Source: Candidatus Omnitrophota bacterium
GTDB lineage: Bacteria; Omnitrophota; Gorgyraeia; Gygaellales; Profunditerraquicolaceae
NCBI GenBank assembly: GCA_018818365.1
Contig: JAHISH010000129.1
Span: 1 to 7,402 of the forward strand
Length of the DNA: 7,402 nucleotides
Direction of reading: 5' to 3'
The number at the start of each line of letters is the position of its first letter. Position 1 is the stretch's first letter. A program made the translations under genes and the position numbers. The notes under the pieces were generated by a model. It made no database searches, had not been told where the DNA came from, and saw only the letters and a list, made by a program, of their open reading frames with translations. Positions 1 to 5,832 of the stretch are shown piece after piece.

Positions 1-251
1 TCTATTTCTTTGCGCAAGACCAGCACCATATCCCGGGAGGCCTGCGTTAATGCCGCGCGCGTGCTGGTTTCTTCTCTTTGGTTTTGAAGCACGGCCTCTT
101 CTTTTAACTTCTTCGCTTCTATCCTGGCCTTCGCAAGAATGGCTTGTGCTTCATTTTCCGCATGGGCCTTGATCTCTGCGGCTTTCTCCTGCGCGACTTC
201 AATGCCTTCCTGTTGGATTTTTTCTATTAGAGACTTGATATTCTCTTCCAT
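1..251 (-). CDS. atpE: V/A-type ATP synthase subunit E, N-terminal part (runs off left edge)
   Basis: Start of a gene that continues past base 1; 83 full codons are visible from the ATG at 251. The protein begins MEENIKSLIEKIQQEGIEVA and is almost wholly charged, Ala/Glu/Lys-rich helix. This is the long coiled coil of the peripheral stalk subunit E (NtpE/AtpE) of V/A-type ATP synthases, which with its partner subunit holds the catalytic head against the membrane motor. The stretch near residues 65-83 (RAALTQASRDMVLVLRKEI) matches the family's transition toward the C-terminal globular domain. A strong Shine-Dalgarno (AAAGGAG, seven bases before the ATG) fixes the start. In bacterial V-type operons subunit E commonly precedes atpA, atpB and atpD, so these probably lie to the left. 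An F-type b subunit is the main alternative, but no N-terminal membrane anchor is present, which argues against it. Confidence 0.8.
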   Translation of the reverse strand, partial: MEENIKSLIEKIQQEGIEVAQEKAAEIKAHAENEAQAILAKARIEAKKLKEEAVLQNQREETSTRAALTQASRDMVLVLRKEI

Positions 252-306
252 GGCGATTCTCCTTTACTGCGATCGAGAATTCAGAGGACCTTAAGGCGTG
301 CGCGTG
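252..306. other. 55-base intergenic gap, pyrF to subunit E
   Basis: This is the only gap longer than 11 bases in the window. Apart from the Shine-Dalgarno it holds several small palindromes (CCTTAAGG, GAATTC, CGATCG) but no stem followed by a T run on the minus strand and no clear -35/-10 pair. I cannot tell whether it separates two transcription units or is only a longer spacer. A promoter inside the end of pyrF is possible but not visible. Confidence 0.5.
259..265 (-). promoter_or_regulatory. Strong Shine-Dalgarno of the subunit E gene
   Basis: The minus strand reads AAAGGAG, followed by a seven-base spacer and the ATG at 251. It is one of the best ribosome sites in the window and decides the start of the ATP synthase subunit gene. 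Confidence 0.75.
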
Positions 307-996
307 TTAAGAGAACAGGCCCTTTACTATTGAAAGAGGATCTTTTGCGTGAAGAATGGGCCTGCCGATAACCAAAAAATTGCTGCCCGCGGCGACGGCC
401 TCCTGAACGGTAGCAGTTCTCTTTTGGTCATGCGATGCGCCTTCTGCGGGACGTATGCCGGGGGTCACGATGACAAAATCTTTCTTTATTTCCTTGCGTA
501 AAAGTCCGGCCTCGCGCGCGGAACATACCACGCCGTCTAACCCGCACTCAATGCCGATCTTGGCCAGAGTCAGCACATCACTTGATTGCGCCTCCTTGCT
601 GGTCAATACCGTTACCCCGATAAGCAAGGGTTTCTTTACGCGGCGCCGATGGGCCTCATCTTCTGCGGCATCCTTGGCTGCCTTAATCATCTCTTCATCG
701 CCCAAGATATGAAGCGTGCACATCATGGCTTCCAAACGCACGGCGCTTCGCACGGCATTGGCAACCGTGTGGGGGATATCGAAAAACTTTAAATCCAAAA
801 AGACTTCCCCGCCCTTTTTGCGAATTAACTTAACCACTTCGGGGCCATACGAAGTAAAAAGATGGATACCTACTTTAAAGATCTTTATCGCAGGATACAA
901 GAGATCGACAAAACGCCGGGCGTCTTCCAGGGTCTCAACATCCAAAGCAAGGATCGCCTGCGGGGTTCGGGAGCCAAAATTGAGCGTTTTGGTCAT
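307..996 (-). CDS. pyrF: Orotidine 5'-phosphate decarboxylase
   Basis: Converts OMP to UMP, the last step of de novo pyrimidine synthesis, in the cytoplasm. The 229-residue length is normal for the bacterial enzyme. The TIM-barrel signature is intact: ALD at 17-19 at the end of strand 1, FKVG at 40-43, the catalytic array DLKFFD (Asp68, Lys70, Asp73), then TPGIRP at 178-183, DQKR at 190-193 and the phosphate-binding GRPI at 211-214. The segment usually written VHASGG or VHAAGG is LHILGD here (95-100): the His is kept but the following residues differ. The start ATG overlaps the pyrD stop as ATGA, so translation is probably coupled; the only upstream purine tract (TAGGGG) is ten bases away and weak. 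A 55-base gap separates it from the ATP synthase gene downstream. Confidence 0.95.
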   Translation of the reverse strand: MTKTLNFGSRTPQAILALDVETLEDARRFVDLLYPAIKIFKVGIHLFTSYGPEVVKLIRKKGGEVFLDLKFFDIPHTVANAVRSAVRLEAMMCTLHILGDEEMIKAAKDAAEDEAHRRRVKKPLLIGVTVLTSKEAQSSDVLTLAKIGIECGLDGVVCSAREAGLLRKEIKKDFVIVTPGIRPAEGASHDQKRTATVQEAVAAGSNFLVIGRPILHAKDPLSIVKGLFS

Positions 997-1964
997 AATA
1001 AGAGTGCCCCTACGAGAGAATGCACATCTTTGATCTTATATCGTAACAGGTACGCCTGCAATCCTTCAACAATACGCTGGCTTATCGCAGGATCAACAAA
1101 ATTAGCCGTACCGATACTGACCGCGGTCGCCCCTGCGATAATAAACTCCAATGCACTTTGAGTGTCTATTATACCACCCATTCCGATAATAGGAATTCTT
1201 ATTTTCTGATACGTCTCCCAGACCATGCGTACGGCCATCGGCCGTATCGCCGGACCGCTTAAGCCGCCGGTGGTTACCGCAAGCGCGGCCCGCCGCTTCT
1301 CCACGTCAATGCACATTCCGCTTAAGGTATTGACCAGCGCGATCGCATCCGTCCCCGCATCCTCTGCGGCCAGCGCGATATCGGTAATGTCAGTGACGTT
1401 CGGCGAGAGTTTGGTAATTAAGGTCTTCGTAGTTACCCGGCGCACCTTTTTGACTAACGAATGCGTTGCGTGCGCATCCTGGGCAATCAATGAGCTGCAG
1501 GCTGCAGGCTGCACGCCGCAAGCTTTTGCTTGAAGCCTGGAACCTGAAGCCTGTGGCCTGATATTCGGGCAGGAAATATTCAATTCGATCGCCCCCACCT
1601 CCCGGAGCGCATCGATTCTCTGGGCCAACTCTACAAATTCAGCCGGGTCTTCTTCGGAGGCAATGCTCATTACAAGCGGCACTCCCAGTCTCTTAAAGAA
1701 GGAAAGTTTCTCTTTTACAAAGACTTCTATGCCGGGATTCTCTAACCCGATAGAATTTAGCATCCCCGAAGGCGTTTCACAGGTGCGGGGCGGCGGATTG
1801 CCTTGCCGTGGACGCAGGGTAAGCGTCTTGGTGACGATGGCGCCGAGTTTCTTTAAATTAAGAAAACCCCTGAATTCCTCGGCATACCCAAAGGTACCCG
1901 AGGCAACCACAACCGGATTTTTGAGTACAAGTTTTCCAATACGTACGGATAGATTTCTTTTCAC
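993..1964 (-). CDS. pyrD: Dihydroorotate dehydrogenase catalytic subunit, class 1B, with repeat-derived insertion
   Basis: FMN enzyme that oxidises dihydroorotate to orotate; class 1B forms pass electrons through PyrK to NAD+. The N-terminal ASGTFGYAEEF (21-31), NSIGLENPG (70-78), catalytic NISCPN (129-134, Cys132 the expected base), KLSPNVTDI (185-193), VNTLSGM (211-217), GGLSGPAIRP (233-242), GMGGI (261-265) and GTANF (285-289) are all family landmarks. Lack of a membrane-targeting N-terminus and presence of pyrK two genes upstream support class 1B. It has 323 residues against about 310 usual; the excess lies at 135-157, directly after NISCPN, where ten 7-bp repeats are translated. The start is GTG, with GGGG six bases before it, lying immediately after the stop of the upstream gene. 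It overlaps pyrF by 4 bases. All core residues are present, so the enzyme is probably active, but the insert adjoins the catalytic loop. Confidence 0.93.
   Translation of the reverse strand: MKRNLSVRIGKLVLKNPVVVASGTFGYAEEFRGFLNLKKLGAIVTKTLTLRPRQGNPPPRTCETPSGMLNSIGLENPGIEVFVKEKLSFFKRLGVPLVMSIASEEDPAEFVELAQRIDALREVGAIELNISCPNIRPQASGSRLQAKACGVQPAACSSLIAQDAHATHSLVKKVRRVTTKTLITKLSPNVTDITDIALAAEDAGTDAIALVNTLSGMCIDVEKRRAALAVTTGGLSGPAIRPMAVRMVWETYQKIRIPIIGMGGIIDTQSALEFIIAGATAVSIGTANFVDPAISQRIVEGLQAYLLRYKIKDVHSLVGALLL
1493..1562. repeat. Ten-unit heptanucleotide array forming a long imperfect hairpin, inside pyrD
   Basis: On the plus strand the 70 bases split cleanly into ten 7-mers. The first units are AGCTGCA, GGCTGCA, GGCTGCA and CGCCGCA; the middle is AGCTTTT and GCTTGAA; the last are GCCTGGA, ACCTGAA, GCCTGTG and GCCTGAT. 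The two halves are inverted relative to each other. The apex is CAAGC-TTTT-GCTTG (1519-1532), and pairing continues outward, with mismatches, to about 1494/1557, including runs such as 11-14 and 16-21 steps from the apex stem. In the pyrD message it would be a stem of roughly 30 positions with an AAAA loop. It is translated as residues 135-157. It is not a terminator, because no U tract follows. Confidence 0.88.
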
Positions 1965-2324
1965 TTATTTCCCCGTGATCATCTTTAAAGAAACCGCCAA
2001 TAAAAATACCCCAAAGAGTTTTTTAAGAAGCGTTTCAGGAAAATGCTGTACTATATGCGCCCCCACCAACCCTCCGATAAAGAACCCCGCGCAGATAAAC
2101 CCCGCCATCCCCAACTTAACATTCCCGCTATAGTAGTAACGAAGCGCAGCCAAAAGCCCTATAGGCGGAATCATCGCGGCAAGAGAAGTACCTTGGGCTT
2201 GATGCTGTGTCAGGCCGAAAAAATATACCATCGCAGGGATCAATATCGAGCCTCCGCCAATACCGAACATCCCGCCGAATACTCCGGCGACTAACCCTAA
2301 CCCGACATACCACATCTGATTCAT
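1965..2324 (-). CDS. Half-length TauE/SafE (TSUP) family membrane protein
   Basis: A 119-residue, strongly hydrophobic protein with about four membrane helices (near 5-35, 45-62, 70-92 and 100-116). The opening GLVAGVFGGMFGIGGGSILIP (about 10-30) is the classic TSUP signature, and TSLAAM plus the SGNVKLG turn also fit the first repeat of that family. TSUP members usually have seven to eight helices in two homologous halves at about 250 residues; this is one half. Short versions exist in databases and would presumably dimerise. The family exports or imports small anions such as sulfite, sulfoacetate or related sulfur compounds, but the substrate here cannot be told. The ATG at 2324 is backed by a perfect AAGGAGG six bases upstream that straddles the preceding stop. 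The TAA abuts the pyrD start with no gap. A clean start and stop argue for an intact gene rather than a fragment. Confidence 0.8.
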   Translation of the reverse strand: MNQMWYVGLGLVAGVFGGMFGIGGGSILIPAMVYFFGLTQHQAQGTSLAAMIPPIGLLAALRYYYSGNVKLGMAGFICAGFFIGGLVGAHIVQHFPETLLKKLFGVFLLAVSLKMITGK

Positions 2325-2330
2325 CTGGTG

Positions 2331-2337
2331 CCTCCTT
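2331..2337 (-). promoter_or_regulatory. Strong Shine-Dalgarno of the TSUP gene, overlapping the glycosyltransferase stop
   Basis: The minus strand reads AAGGAGG with a six-base spacer to the ATG at 2324, and it shares bases with the TAA at 2336-2338. This implies well-expressed, possibly coupled translation and confirms the short TSUP gene's start. Confidence 0.75.
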
Positions 2338-3487
2338 AAAAACTTGGCTCAATGCAAAAAATCTTATACTTCTTAGAATCCTTAAGCCCTCCCTTGATAA
2401 AACTTAAATTGGTCAAGTACTTCATCTTCCCCCACGTCCAGAATGCGCTTTTGGGCTCCATATCAAAATTCCACTTCACATATTGGTACGCAAAATGTAA
2501 GGTACACAAAAGTAACGCGACGGTCGCAATTTTAATCGCCCACCCTGCGATCAAAAGACTTGCCACTATTCCCAATAATGAGAGCAGCGCGCAAAGATGC
2601 AGCATATGAAAATTCCCTACATAGATAAAACCCCGGATCGGAAGCGCCAGAGTAAAAGAGGGGGCTTTCTTAAGGAACTGCAAGATGACCACGACGCCGT
2701 TTCTCTTGACATATTTATCGATCAATGGCAGATGCGCCTGGCCATAGGTAACCCATACTTTTAATAAGGCCTTTAAGTCGGCCCGATGCATGTGATCAAC
2801 TTTGGCTTTGGGGGCAAAATAAAACTTCCATCCCCGGCTACGATGTTGGTAACTTAAATCCATATCCTCTCCCGTGGGCCTATCCCAAAACTTGGCATTG
2901 ATCTCTTTCATTGCGCTGCGACGGTAGGCGACATTGCAGGTGCCGAAGAAATATGCCTTATGTCCACCGATATCGATAGGATTCGGCTCTTTGGAAAAGT
3001 CGGGAAAATACCCCTCCTGGATAAAACCATAACGCGGAGAGACCATATTGAAACGGAAGTGCTGACACCAGGCCTCTACCATATTATTCGGGTCAACTTT
3101 TAGCGTATACACCTCTCCTCCCACCGCGGCGATCTTGGGGTCGCGCTGAAAATGCCGAAGCATCTCACTAATCCAATTCTTATCCGGCGCGCAATCGGCA
3201 TCGGTAAAAAAAAGGAATTCCCCCTTGACCACTTCCAGGGCTTTGTTGCGGGCGTACCCGGGAGAAGGCGAATTGGCAATCGCAACTAATTGTATGAATG
3301 GATATTTCTCCTGCCACTTTTTTATAATTTCTATAGTCTTATCGGTGGATCCTCCGTCGGCAATAACCCACTCCCAAGAATCACGAGGATAGTCGACCGC
3401 AAGAAGGTATTCGAATGTTTTTTCGATGGTACGCTCAAAATTCTTCACCGGGATGATGATGGACACAAGCGGCATCTGCGACATCAT
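2336..3487 (-). CDS. Family 2 glycosyltransferase with C-terminal membrane helices
   Basis: A 383-residue GT-A fold enzyme. The N-terminus PLVSIIIPVKN (6-16), WVIADGGSTDKT (40-51), ARNKAL (79-84) and FTDADC (94-99, the metal-binding DxD) define a GT2 domain that uses a nucleotide sugar on the cytosolic face. GEDMDLSYQ (206-214) carries the likely catalytic acidic residues, and RSRGWK follows in place of the QxxRW of processive synthases. Two hydrophobic segments near 293-316 and 318-336 anchor the C-terminus in the membrane. This fits transfer of a sugar to a lipid carrier or membrane glycan; donor and acceptor are unknown. The first ATG overlaps the pyrK stop as ATGA. A second ATG lies one codon later and is better placed (seven bases) from the strong AAGGAGG, so translation may start at 3484. 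Eleven bases separate it from the TSUP gene. Confidence 0.88.
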   Translation of the reverse strand: MMSQMPLVSIIIPVKNFERTIEKTFEYLLAVDYPRDSWEWVIADGGSTDKTIEIIKKWQEKYPFIQLVAIANSPSPGYARNKALEVVKGEFLFFTDADCAPDKNWISEMLRHFQRDPKIAAVGGEVYTLKVDPNNMVEAWCQHFRFNMVSPRYGFIQEGYFPDFSKEPNPIDIGGHKAYFFGTCNVAYRRSAMKEINAKFWDRPTGEDMDLSYQHRSRGWKFYFAPKAKVDHMHRADLKALLKVWVTYGQAHLPLIDKYVKRNGVVVILQFLKKAPSFTLALPIRGFIYVGNFHMLHLCALLSLLGIVASLLIAGWAIKIATVALLLCTLHFAYQYVKWNFDMEPKSAFWTWGKMKYLTNLSFIKGGLKDSKKYKIFCIEPSF

Positions 3488-4338
3488 GGCCCTCCTTTTC
3501 TAAAACTCTTTTCCCATACAATTTCTTCTGCGTTAAACACCGGACCTTCCTTACAGACCCTCTGATACCCTGTGCGGGTCTTAACTACACAACCAAGACA
3601 TGCGCCGATTCCGCAAGACATATGCTCTTCCAGGGAAAGTTGTGCGCTGATATGGTATACACTGGCAAGCCTACTGATCTCCCGCAACATCGGGCGTGGG
3701 CCGCAGGCGTATATCGGGATACGGGATTCGGGGGACGGGATTCGGGATACGGGATTCGGGGGACGTAACATCCTTTCTAACAATTCCGTTACTTTTCCTT
3801 TGAACCCTCGAGAGCCATCATCGGTGGCGATCTCGACCCGGCATCCACATGACTTAAATTCATTTTCGCATAAAATCTGTTCTTTGGTGCGACCGCCGAT
3901 CAATACCCGCGCGTGAAGCGCGTGTCTTTTCCTTGGGCCTTGCCCGAGGGTCTCTGCCAAAAAGAACAAAGGAGCCACGCCCATTCCTCCTGCCACCAAA
4001 ATGGGGTTACGGGTTACCGGATACAAGTTACGCAGGTCAAAGCCGTGACCCAGCGGCCCGATAATATCCAAGACGCCGCCTGATTTTTGCTGCGAAAGGA
4101 TTTCTGAGCCCCTCCCGACAACCTCGTAGAGAATACGGATTTCTCCCTTTTTCTTATCCACGCCATGTATGCTCAATGGCCGGCGCAAAAGGGGATGGGT
4201 GCCGGAAGAAACTTTAATATTCAAGAACTGCCCTGGACGAGAATGCGAAGCAATCTGCCGCGACAAGAGGACAGAGCGAAAATAGCTCCCTTTAATGCGC
4301 GCATTCTCCAGTATCTTAGCGTTTAGTTGTCGTGCCAT
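3484..4338 (-). CDS. pyrK: Dihydroorotate dehydrogenase electron transfer subunit, with two repeat-derived segments
   Basis: FAD and [2Fe-2S] subunit that carries electrons from PyrD's FMN to NAD+. RPGQFLNIKV (34-43) and LLRRPLSIHGV (50-60) form the flavin-binding barrel, LVAGGMGVAPLF (114-125) and YACGPRPM (210-217) the NAD-binding half, and the C-terminal cluster is ligated by Cys242, Cys247, Cys250 and Cys262 (CGIGACLGC, then VC). The length of 284 exceeds the roughly 255-265 usual; the surplus falls at 192-208 (Pro/Ser/Arg-rich, translated 7-bp repeats) and around 103-112 (a second small array). Its partner pyrD lies two genes downstream. The ATG at 4338 overlaps the methyltransferase gene by 23 bases and has no Shine-Dalgarno, so expression probably depends on coupling. 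It ends in an ATGA overlap with the glycosyltransferase. All cofactor motifs are intact. Confidence 0.93.
   Translation of the reverse strand: MARQLNAKILENARIKGSYFRSVLLSRQIASHSRPGQFLNIKVSSGTHPLLRRPLSIHGVDKKKGEIRILYEVVGRGSEILSQQKSGGVLDIIGPLGHGFDLRNLYPVTRNPILVAGGMGVAPLFFLAETLGQGPRKRHALHARVLIGGRTKEQILCENEFKSCGCRVEIATDDGSRGFKGKVTELLERMLRPPNPVSRIPSPESRIPIYACGPRPMLREISRLASVYHISAQLSLEEHMSCGIGACLGCVVKTRTGYQRVCKEGPVFNAEEIVWEKSFRKGGP
3490..3497 (-). promoter_or_regulatory. Strong Shine-Dalgarno of the glycosyltransferase gene
   Basis: The minus strand reads AAGGAGGG at the very end of pyrK. Counting from the AGGAG core, the ATG at 3487 is four bases away and the ATG at 3484 seven, so the second of the tandem ATG codons is the likelier initiation site. 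Confidence 0.65.
3716..3764. repeat. Seven-unit heptanucleotide array inside pyrK
   Basis: On the plus strand the 49 bases are seven contiguous 7-mers in the order GGGATAC, GGGATTC, GGGGGAC, GGGATTC, GGGATAC, GGGATTC, GGGGGAC. Units differ only at positions 4-6. Read in the pyrK frame, it gives a peptide with a seven-residue period (SRIP recurring at 198-201 and 205-208) between VTELLER and IYACGP. Neither the GGGATAC nor the GGGATTC unit creates a stop codon in any of the six frames when tandemly repeated. Confidence 0.93.
4004..4031. repeat. Four-unit heptanucleotide array inside pyrK
   Basis: The plus strand reads GGGTTAC, GGGTTAC, CGGATAC, AAGTTAC. The unit resembles that of the array 240 bases away (GGG-W-W-W-C style). 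It is translated as residues 103-112, just before the LVAGGMG nucleotide-binding loop. The two perfect copies make it a real repeat; the outer two are degenerate. Confidence 0.7.
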
Positions 4339-5023
4339 TGGTAAAAGTAGCGGTTCGTTTCCCTAAGTAAAATACAAAAAGAGCAAAGAGAATGATAATG
4401 ACAAATGTCGCCGCTGATTCTTTGCAATATTCCCCTATGCCTTCATGAAGGATATCTTTCCACGATTCGATAATGAGCACTCCCAAGAGCACGGCAATAC
4501 TTGTCCCCCCTTCTTTCTTAATCCACGCTCTTTTAAGGGGAAGATACACGGCAATATCAAGATTGAAGATCGTTGAGAATGAGGGGATAAGGCGCGGCAC
4601 CTTCTTGCAATACCGGCGGTACTCTTGCCCAAAGGATGATAACAATTTCTTTTCTTCTCTAAAGATCAGGAAAATATAGCGCGCGAGAAAAACCCCAAAA
4701 AAGATGGAAGCGACCCACCAATTAAAAAGTACTAATATAATTCCTATGCCGATAAAAAGAATTCCCAAATACATGGGGTTACGCACCACTAAATAGGGCC
4801 CGCCCTGAATGAGGTGCGAGCCGTTCTTTGAATGATCGGCTTTATACCCCCTCGCCGCAGTCCTGATTATCTGGCCTAAGAGTATCGCGGCGATACCAAG
4901 TATCTCTGCGACCTCTTCCCATAGTCCGCCTCCGCTGCGACGCAAGAATAGCGTGGGAAACATCGCCAGAAGTATAAGGGCCAAGACAATAATGATCCCG
5001 TTGATCTTAAGACGTTTCTTCAT
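4316..5023 (-). CDS. Membrane methyltransferase-like protein of the ICMT/PEMT family
   Basis: A 235-residue integral membrane protein. The core GPYLVVRNPMYLG (75-87) and, after two helices, a distal motif with EEKKLL (123-128), FGQEYRRYCKKVPR (131-144) and LIP is the conserved S-adenosylmethionine-binding region shared by isoprenylcysteine carboxyl methyltransferase and phospholipid N-methyltransferase-like bacterial proteins. Helices are predicted near 8-27, 38-54, 83-100, 104-121 and, beyond the family core, 172-186 and 204-220. The bacterial substrate is unknown; lipids, quinone precursors or small thiols are possible. The start at 5023 is an ATG forming an ATGA overlap with the mutM stop. 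A further in-frame TTG at 5047 would add eight residues inside mutM and is less likely. The 3' end overlaps pyrK by 23 bases. The extra C-terminal pair of helices is unusual for the family. Confidence 0.8.
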   Translation of the reverse strand: MKKRLKINGIIIVLALILLAMFPTLFLRRSGGGLWEEVAEILGIAAILLGQIIRTAARGYKADHSKNGSHLIQGGPYLVVRNPMYLGILFIGIGIILVLFNWWVASIFFGVFLARYIFLIFREEKKLLSSFGQEYRRYCKKVPRLIPSFSTIFNLDIAVYLPLKRAWIKKEGGTSIAVLLGVLIIESWKDILHEGIGEYCKESAATFVIIILFALFVFYLGKRTATFTNGTTTKR

Positions 5024-5826
5024 GGAGCCTTTTGGCAGCGAGGACAAAAATAAGTCCCCCTGCCCCCTAATGATATTCTTTTGACCTTTGTCTTACATAC
5101 CCTGCACGGCTTTCCTGCTCTTGCGTATACTTGATGGAAGTCGACATACCCGCCGGGGGTTCCGTCTAGTCGTACGTAATTATCCACCGAAGAACCCTGG
5201 TGAAGGATAGCCTCGCGTAAAGTAGCGACCATTTCCTTGAAAAGCACTCCCTTTTTCTTATCGGAAAGGGAGGCGGCACTTACGCCGGGATTAATCCTGG
5301 CGCGGAATAATGCCTCTGCAGCGTAAAGATTCCCGATACCGCAGATAAAGCGCTGGTCCATTAACAGCGGCTTAATTTTCGTCTTCTTCCTCGCAAGCAT
5401 TTCTTTGAATTGCGCTGGGTTCATCGCAAACGGTTCGGGGCCTAATCCTTTAATAAACGCAACCTGCCGCCAGTCATCCACCAGGCGCAGTTCCCCAAAA
5501 AGCCGCTGGTCAAAATAATCAAGGCATGTGCCGTCGGAAAAGCAAAAACTCAGACGAGAGCCTTCTCTTCCCCCGGGATAGATCAATTGGCCGGTCATCT
5601 TCAAATGTATCGTTACGGCACGTCCATTGGAGAACTCTATGATCAAGACCTTGGCTTTACGAAGGATATTCTTGATGGTCGCGCCGGCTAAACCCTCTTT
5701 AAATTTCTTAAGAGAAGGCTGGCGCACCACCTTCGGATGGTGCACGCATATCTGGGTAATCTTTTTACCCAAGAGGTGCGCTTCTAATCCTCTTTTTATC
5801 GTCTCTACTTCCGGTAATTCCGGCAT
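5020..5826 (-). CDS. mutM: Bifunctional formamidopyrimidine-DNA glycosylase/AP lyase
   Basis: Base-excision repair enzyme (Fpg) that removes 8-oxoguanine and formamidopyrimidines and then nicks the abasic site. At 268 residues it matches the family length. It opens MPELPEVETIKRGL; Pro2 becomes the catalytic N-terminal amine after Met removal and Glu3 is the acid. Lys59 in RKAKVLIIEF and HLKMTGQL (74-81) correspond to conserved DNA-contacting positions. The helix-two-turn-helix lies at about 150-180 (IKPLLMDQRFICGIGNLYAA). YVDFHQVYARAGKPC leads into a zinc finger with Cys241, Cys244, Cys261 and Cys264, containing the key Arg256 of GRGTYFCPRC. No catalytic residue is missing. Six bases separate it from yjbQ, and its TGA overlaps the next gene's ATG. 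The Shine-Dalgarno is weak. Endonuclease VIII (Nei) is the alternative, but the PELPEVET start and zinc finger spacing favour Fpg. Confidence 0.95.
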   Translation of the reverse strand: MPELPEVETIKRGLEAHLLGKKITQICVHHPKVVRQPSLKKFKEGLAGATIKNILRKAKVLIIEFSNGRAVTIHLKMTGQLIYPGGREGSRLSFCFSDGTCLDYFDQRLFGELRLVDDWRQVAFIKGLGPEPFAMNPAQFKEMLARKKTKIKPLLMDQRFICGIGNLYAAEALFRARINPGVSAASLSDKKKGVLFKEMVATLREAILHQGSSVDNYVRLDGTPGGYVDFHQVYARAGKPCRVCKTKVKRISLGGRGTYFCPRCQKAP

Positions 5827-5832
5827 GACTCT

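Noticed and set aside
252..306. Promoter or terminator between pyrF and the ATP synthase gene
   Set aside because: No convincing -35/-10 pair or stem with T tract on the minus strand.
1493..1562. Possible rho-independent terminator or transposon end in pyrD
   Set aside because: The T run is the loop of the hairpin and does not follow the stem; no transposase, terminal repeats or target duplication are visible, and the pyrD frame continues through it.
1663..2133. 156-codon open frame on the plus strand
   Set aside because: It lies antisense to pyrD and the TSUP gene, shows no recognisable motif, and is a shadow of strongly conserved genes.
3716..3764. Possible CRISPR-like direct repeat array
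   Set aside because: Units are 7 bp with no spacers and lie inside a conserved coding frame.
3909..3924. Two GCGCGTG copies nine bases apart in pyrK
   Set aside because: They are not contiguous heptamers, only two copies, and may reflect ordinary codon use; too weak to call a repeat element.
5024..5047. Upstream TTG start for the ICMT-like gene
   Set aside because: It would sit inside the mutM zinc-finger end; the ATG at 5023 forms a typical ATGA overlap and matches the operon's style.
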